From: Mucidula mucida
Taxonomy: Eukaryota; Basidiomycota; Agaricomycetes; Agaricales; Physalacriaceae
Assembly (NCBI GenBank): GCA_015501055.1
Contig: JADNYV010001040.1
Location: 1 to 10,186, forward strand
DNA length: 10,186 nucleotides
Direction of reading: 5' to 3'
In this document: piece after piece, positions 8,262 through 10,186 of the stretch
How positions within the stretch are numbered: position 1 is the first letter of the stretch
How the letters are laid out: each line of letters starts with the position of its first letter
The notes under the pieces: model-generated
The model's input: the letters and a program-made list of their open reading frames with translations, nothing else
Database searches by the model: none
Told to the model about the DNA's origin: nothing
Translations under genes and position numbers: made by a program

Positions 8262-9166
8262 AACTCTTCGGCCAGCTTCTTCTTCTCCTCGTCATTCATC
8301 TCGGTCCATAAACCCCGAATCGTCTGGGGTCGACCCTTCTTCGGACAGAACCTGCTGACGTGGCCGTGTTCGCCACAGCTGAAGCAAAGTCCTCTTCGAC
8401 GTGCGTTGTCGATGTCCATCGGCCTGCCGGCTCCTCCATAGGTAACACCGGTAGCATCTCGTCGTGTGATCGGCGTTGGAGGTGGGTTCGTAGGATTAGC
8501 TCTCGATGTAGCCACCTGCGGAGCTTGAGGCCGGGACTGCATGCCGGACCTCTTGCTCGCCGCCCGCCTTCTCCATAGCTGATCGATCTGAAGGATCTGT
8601 GCCTTCCAATCCTTGTACTTCTCTGGCAACCCGTCTCGGCTGCCATAGATCTGGTCGATGATCTTCTCGTTGACATTGGTCTCGAGAAGTCGTACGACGA
8701 ATGCGTCATCCTTTGAGTATCCTGCCTGAGTGAGCAGGACCTCGAACTTCTGGAAGAAGTCTTGAGCGGTGTCTTGCCCCTGGCGCAACCGCTCGATCTG
8801 GTCTTGCGCGTCTCGCGCGAGGTTGGAATCCACAAATCGCTCCTTCAAGTCTTCCTTGAACTCCGTCCAAGAGACTGTCCATTCCTCTTCTTCCTCATCG
8901 AAGTTCTGGTCCGAGTAGTTCTGGACCCATGCATCTACGTGATCTCCTCGGATGTAGGAGAGAACAACATCGATCCTTTCGGAGTCAGATGTGAGGTTGT
9001 TCTTCTTGTCACGGATGTATGTGAACATTGATCGCCACCAGCTCTTGTACTTGGACTTGTCCCCGTCATAGTCGTAAGGCTTGTTGACAAGGGATCGGCC
9101 TTTGATTTCGACATCGGCATGATGAGCGGGTGTGTGAGGAGCGGTTTCGGGTGCTTCGTTGGACAT
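8237..9166 (-). CDS. gag: Gag (capsid and nucleocapsid) of the chromovirus
   Basis: 309 codons, uninterrupted, ATG 9166 to TAG 8239-8237. Gag forms the virus-like particle that packages the element RNA. Residues about 25-200 look like the Ty3/gypsy retrotransposon Gag domain: an aromatic YKSWWRSMFTYI segment, an acidic run at 90-96, WTEFKEDLKERF at 100-111 and a helical QDFFQKFEVLL segment. A basic, Pro-rich linker follows, then one zinc knuckle of CX2CX4HX4C form at 261-274 (C261, C264, H269, C274), which binds RNA. ATG 9166 is the first ATG downstream of the predicted transcript start. The stop codon falls inside the loop of the frameshift hairpin, and the pol frame is one base back and open through it. 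No sign of decay. Confidence 0.95.
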   Translation of the reverse strand: MSNEAPETAPHTPAHHADVEIKGRSLVNKPYDYDGDKSKYKSWWRSMFTYIRDKKNNLTSDSERIDVVLSYIRGDHVDAWVQNYSDQNFDEEEEEWTVSWTEFKEDLKERFVDSNLARDAQDQIERLRQGQDTAQDFFQKFEVLLTQAGYSKDDAFVVRLLETNVNEKIIDQIYGSRDGLPEKYKDWKAQILQIDQLWRRRAASKRSGMQSRPQAPQVATSRANPTNPPPTPITRRDATGVTYGGAGRPMDIDNARRRGLCFSCGEHGHVSRFCPKKGRPQTIRGLWTEMNDEEKKKLAEELGFAKLPQ

Positions 9167-9744
9167 GATGATCGGGGTGATAGGATCGGAGAGTGAAAGG
9201 GTGAAAGTGGGGATATGGGTGATGCGGATTTGGATGAAACGGGTGAGGGAATAGAGGTTTGGATGAATAAGGAGGATCGCCTAGATCTGAGATAGAATCC
9301 AGGACTTGGTAGGTGGGGAATGATGGTGTGTATCGTAAGTAAGTAAAGTAGGTAGGTATCGTAACTGTCTACACTATTTTACCGACTACTGACTACGTAT
9401 CTACGGAGCCCAAGAGCTCGTCACAAGTTCGCAATTGCCCAGCCGACGTCCCTCTGGTGTGAGGTAAGCCGAAGTTTTCCTGGGAACGGGGGTTGACCCG
9501 TAAACAGCGCCCACTGAAGTGCAACTGCCAAAAGTTCGTTCTCGTGAGAGCGGCTACTTCCAGCACCCGAGGCAGTTATCTCTAACTGTTAGCCGGCGCT
9601 ACTGGGACCAATACACACGTATGCGGACGTGCGCTGGAATTAGGAATCCGTCGATCTGTAAACAGGAAAGGGATGGGGAATGTGCGATGATCAAACAGCG
9701 AAGTGCTGATCGACGATCAGGGATGTGTGGTAGGTGGTAGAAAG
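9167..9744 (-). other. untranslated leader between primer-binding site and gag
   Basis: About 580 nt with no supported gene. Read in element direction it has no ATG in any frame, whereas the opposite strand has about a dozen. It contains an imperfect repeat block rich in GTAA/GTAG at about 9331-9364 (TATCGTAA occurs at 9331 and again at 9357) and a near-perfect palindrome at 9706-9720. Packaging or dimerisation signals may lie here, but none can be identified from sequence alone. Confidence 0.6.
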
Positions 9745-9756
9745 TAGTTCCGATCT
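9745..9756 (-). promoter_or_regulatory. primer-binding site, self-complementary type
   Basis: Element-strand AGATCGGAACTA begins 2 nt inside the end of the 5' LTR and pairs over 12 bases without mismatch with the predicted 5' end of the transcript (9875-9864). No TGG-initial sequence typical of a tRNA-complementary site occurs next to the LTR. The 2-nt offset fits the dinucleotide that integrase normally removes from cDNA ends. Confidence 0.7.
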
Positions 9757-9863
9757 TCTGTTAGCGACTGACTAAGCCACGAGACTCAACCAGGTACCAC
9801 AGCAAGAACTAAGGAAGAAAGTGTTCGCGTTCGTAAGACTAGGCTAGGCCAGGTGTATAAACG

Positions 9864-9875
9864 AGATCGGAACTA
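9864..9875 (-). promoter_or_regulatory. predicted transcript 5' end / self-primer sequence in R
   Basis: The element-strand 12-mer TAGTTCCGATCT is the exact reverse complement of the primer-binding site at 9745-9756. In Tf1-type elements the first nucleotides of the mRNA fold back and prime reverse transcription; position and spacing from the TATA box fit that role. The same 12-mer is at 3879-3890 in the 3' LTR. The start site is inferred, not measured. Confidence 0.65.
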
Positions 9876-9899
9876 AAGTACAATGATACTACACTACTG

Positions 9900-9907
9900 C
9901 TTATATA
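9900..9907 (-). promoter_or_regulatory. TATA box of 5' LTR promoter
   Basis: TATATAAG on the minus strand. It lies about 32 bp upstream of position 9875, where the self-priming sequence begins, which is the usual distance from a TATA box to a start site. The same box is kept in the other LTR at 3915-3922. Confidence 0.7.
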
Positions 9908-10186
9908 CTAGTAAGTCTGTGTTTGAGACTCCTTGTCCATACGCGTTTCCACTAGGGATGCTCCACGCCCTTGACCCAGTGTTGTATGCTACTAGTCCGT
10001 GAAACCATTAAATACGAGTGGTAACTGCATGTAAGTAATAATACTGAAACGTCCATGTGTGCTACGAGTGTCGGGGTGTGTATACAATAGGGAGTCCATG
10101 AGGTATCGGCATGTATGATGTCATCCATGTGTTGGGTGTGTGTCCGACATGAGTACGGCTTCGGTAATGAAAAGGTTCGGCATGTA

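Larger units (their letters stand above)
3774..10186 (-). mobile_element. Ty3/gypsy chromovirus LTR retrotransposon (Tf1/sushi-like), right end outside window
   Basis: Two direct LTRs (3774-4300 and 9759 to the edge) flank a 5.46-kb internal region read on the minus strand. Domain order is Gag with zinc knuckle, protease, reverse transcriptase, RNase H, integrase, chromodomain. RT before RNase H before integrase defines Ty3/gypsy, and the C-terminal chromodomain defines a chromovirus. Primer-binding site, polypurine tract, TATA box and -1 frameshift signal are all identifiable. The full element should be about 6.5 kb. It lies in opposite orientation inside the last visible exon of the plus-strand host gene. 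A 5-bp target-site copy would be GTTAT at 3769-3773; its partner is outside the window. Four frame breaks in pol make this copy, as sequenced, non-autonomous. Confidence 0.95.
9759..10186 (-). repeat. 5' LTR of the chromovirus, truncated by window edge
   Basis: It starts TGTTAGCGACTGAC like the other LTR and stays alignable to 10175 (GTAATGAAAAGG). The last 11 bases do not match the left LTR and instead repeat TCGGCATGTA from 10106-10115. This LTR holds the promoter of the element. About 100 bp, including most of distal U3, should lie beyond the edge. Confidence 0.93.

Noticed and set aside
9519..9740. 73-codon plus-strand frame in the retroelement leader
   Set aside because: It is antisense to the transcript leader, short and without motifs, and it ends at the primer-binding site. 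The excess of plus-strand ATGs here is better seen as ATG avoidance on the other strand.
9730..9758. tRNA-primed primer-binding site
   Set aside because: No TGG-initial stretch complementary to a tRNA 3' end is found next to the LTR, whereas a perfect 12-nt match to the LTR is present.

Overview
The window looks like genomic DNA of a basidiomycete fungus, most likely an agaricomycete. A plus-strand gene on the left is split by three short spliceosomal introns of 49-54 nt with GT...AG ends and CTRAY-like branch sites. The right two thirds are a chromodomain-bearing Ty3/gypsy retrotransposon (chromovirus) of the fungal Tf1/sushi kind.

Layout: (1) 54-3773, plus strand: four exons that join in frame into about 1,189 codons. 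The protein starts with a BED-like zinc finger, has a low-complexity linker and carries a large core that I read as a degenerate P-element/THAP9-like DDE transposase. It resembles a large, mostly unnamed agaricomycete protein family (possibly the one catalogued as DUF6589; from memory). (2) 3774-4300: complete 527-bp LTR (3' LTR of a minus-strand element). It cuts into exon 4, and its first six bases supply one Cys codon and a stop. (3) 4301-9758, minus strand: internal region, in element order a self-complementary primer-binding site, a roughly 580-nt leader, gag (9166-8237), a -1 programmed frameshift signal, then pol with protease, reverse transcriptase, RNase H, integrase and a C-terminal chromodomain, ending in a stop codon that overlaps the polypurine tract. 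(4) 9759-10186: 5' LTR, cut off by the window edge.

The element's signals agree with one another. The LTR has a TATA box. A predicted transcript start about 32 bp downstream of it opens with a 12-nt sequence perfectly complementary to the site just inside the 5' LTR, which points to self-priming rather than tRNA priming. The leader from that start to gag has no AUG in any frame. Gag-pol is joined by a G GGT TTT slippery heptamer followed by a stem-loop. The pol frame, however, is broken at four places, all in the same direction and with no nonsense mutation elsewhere. This is either recent decay or uncorrected indel error in a multicopy repeat.

The two LTRs differ at about 4% of aligned positions, mostly by transitions. 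The rest of the interrupted host gene and the second target-site copy should lie just beyond the right edge. No rRNA, tRNA or CRISPR array was seen.
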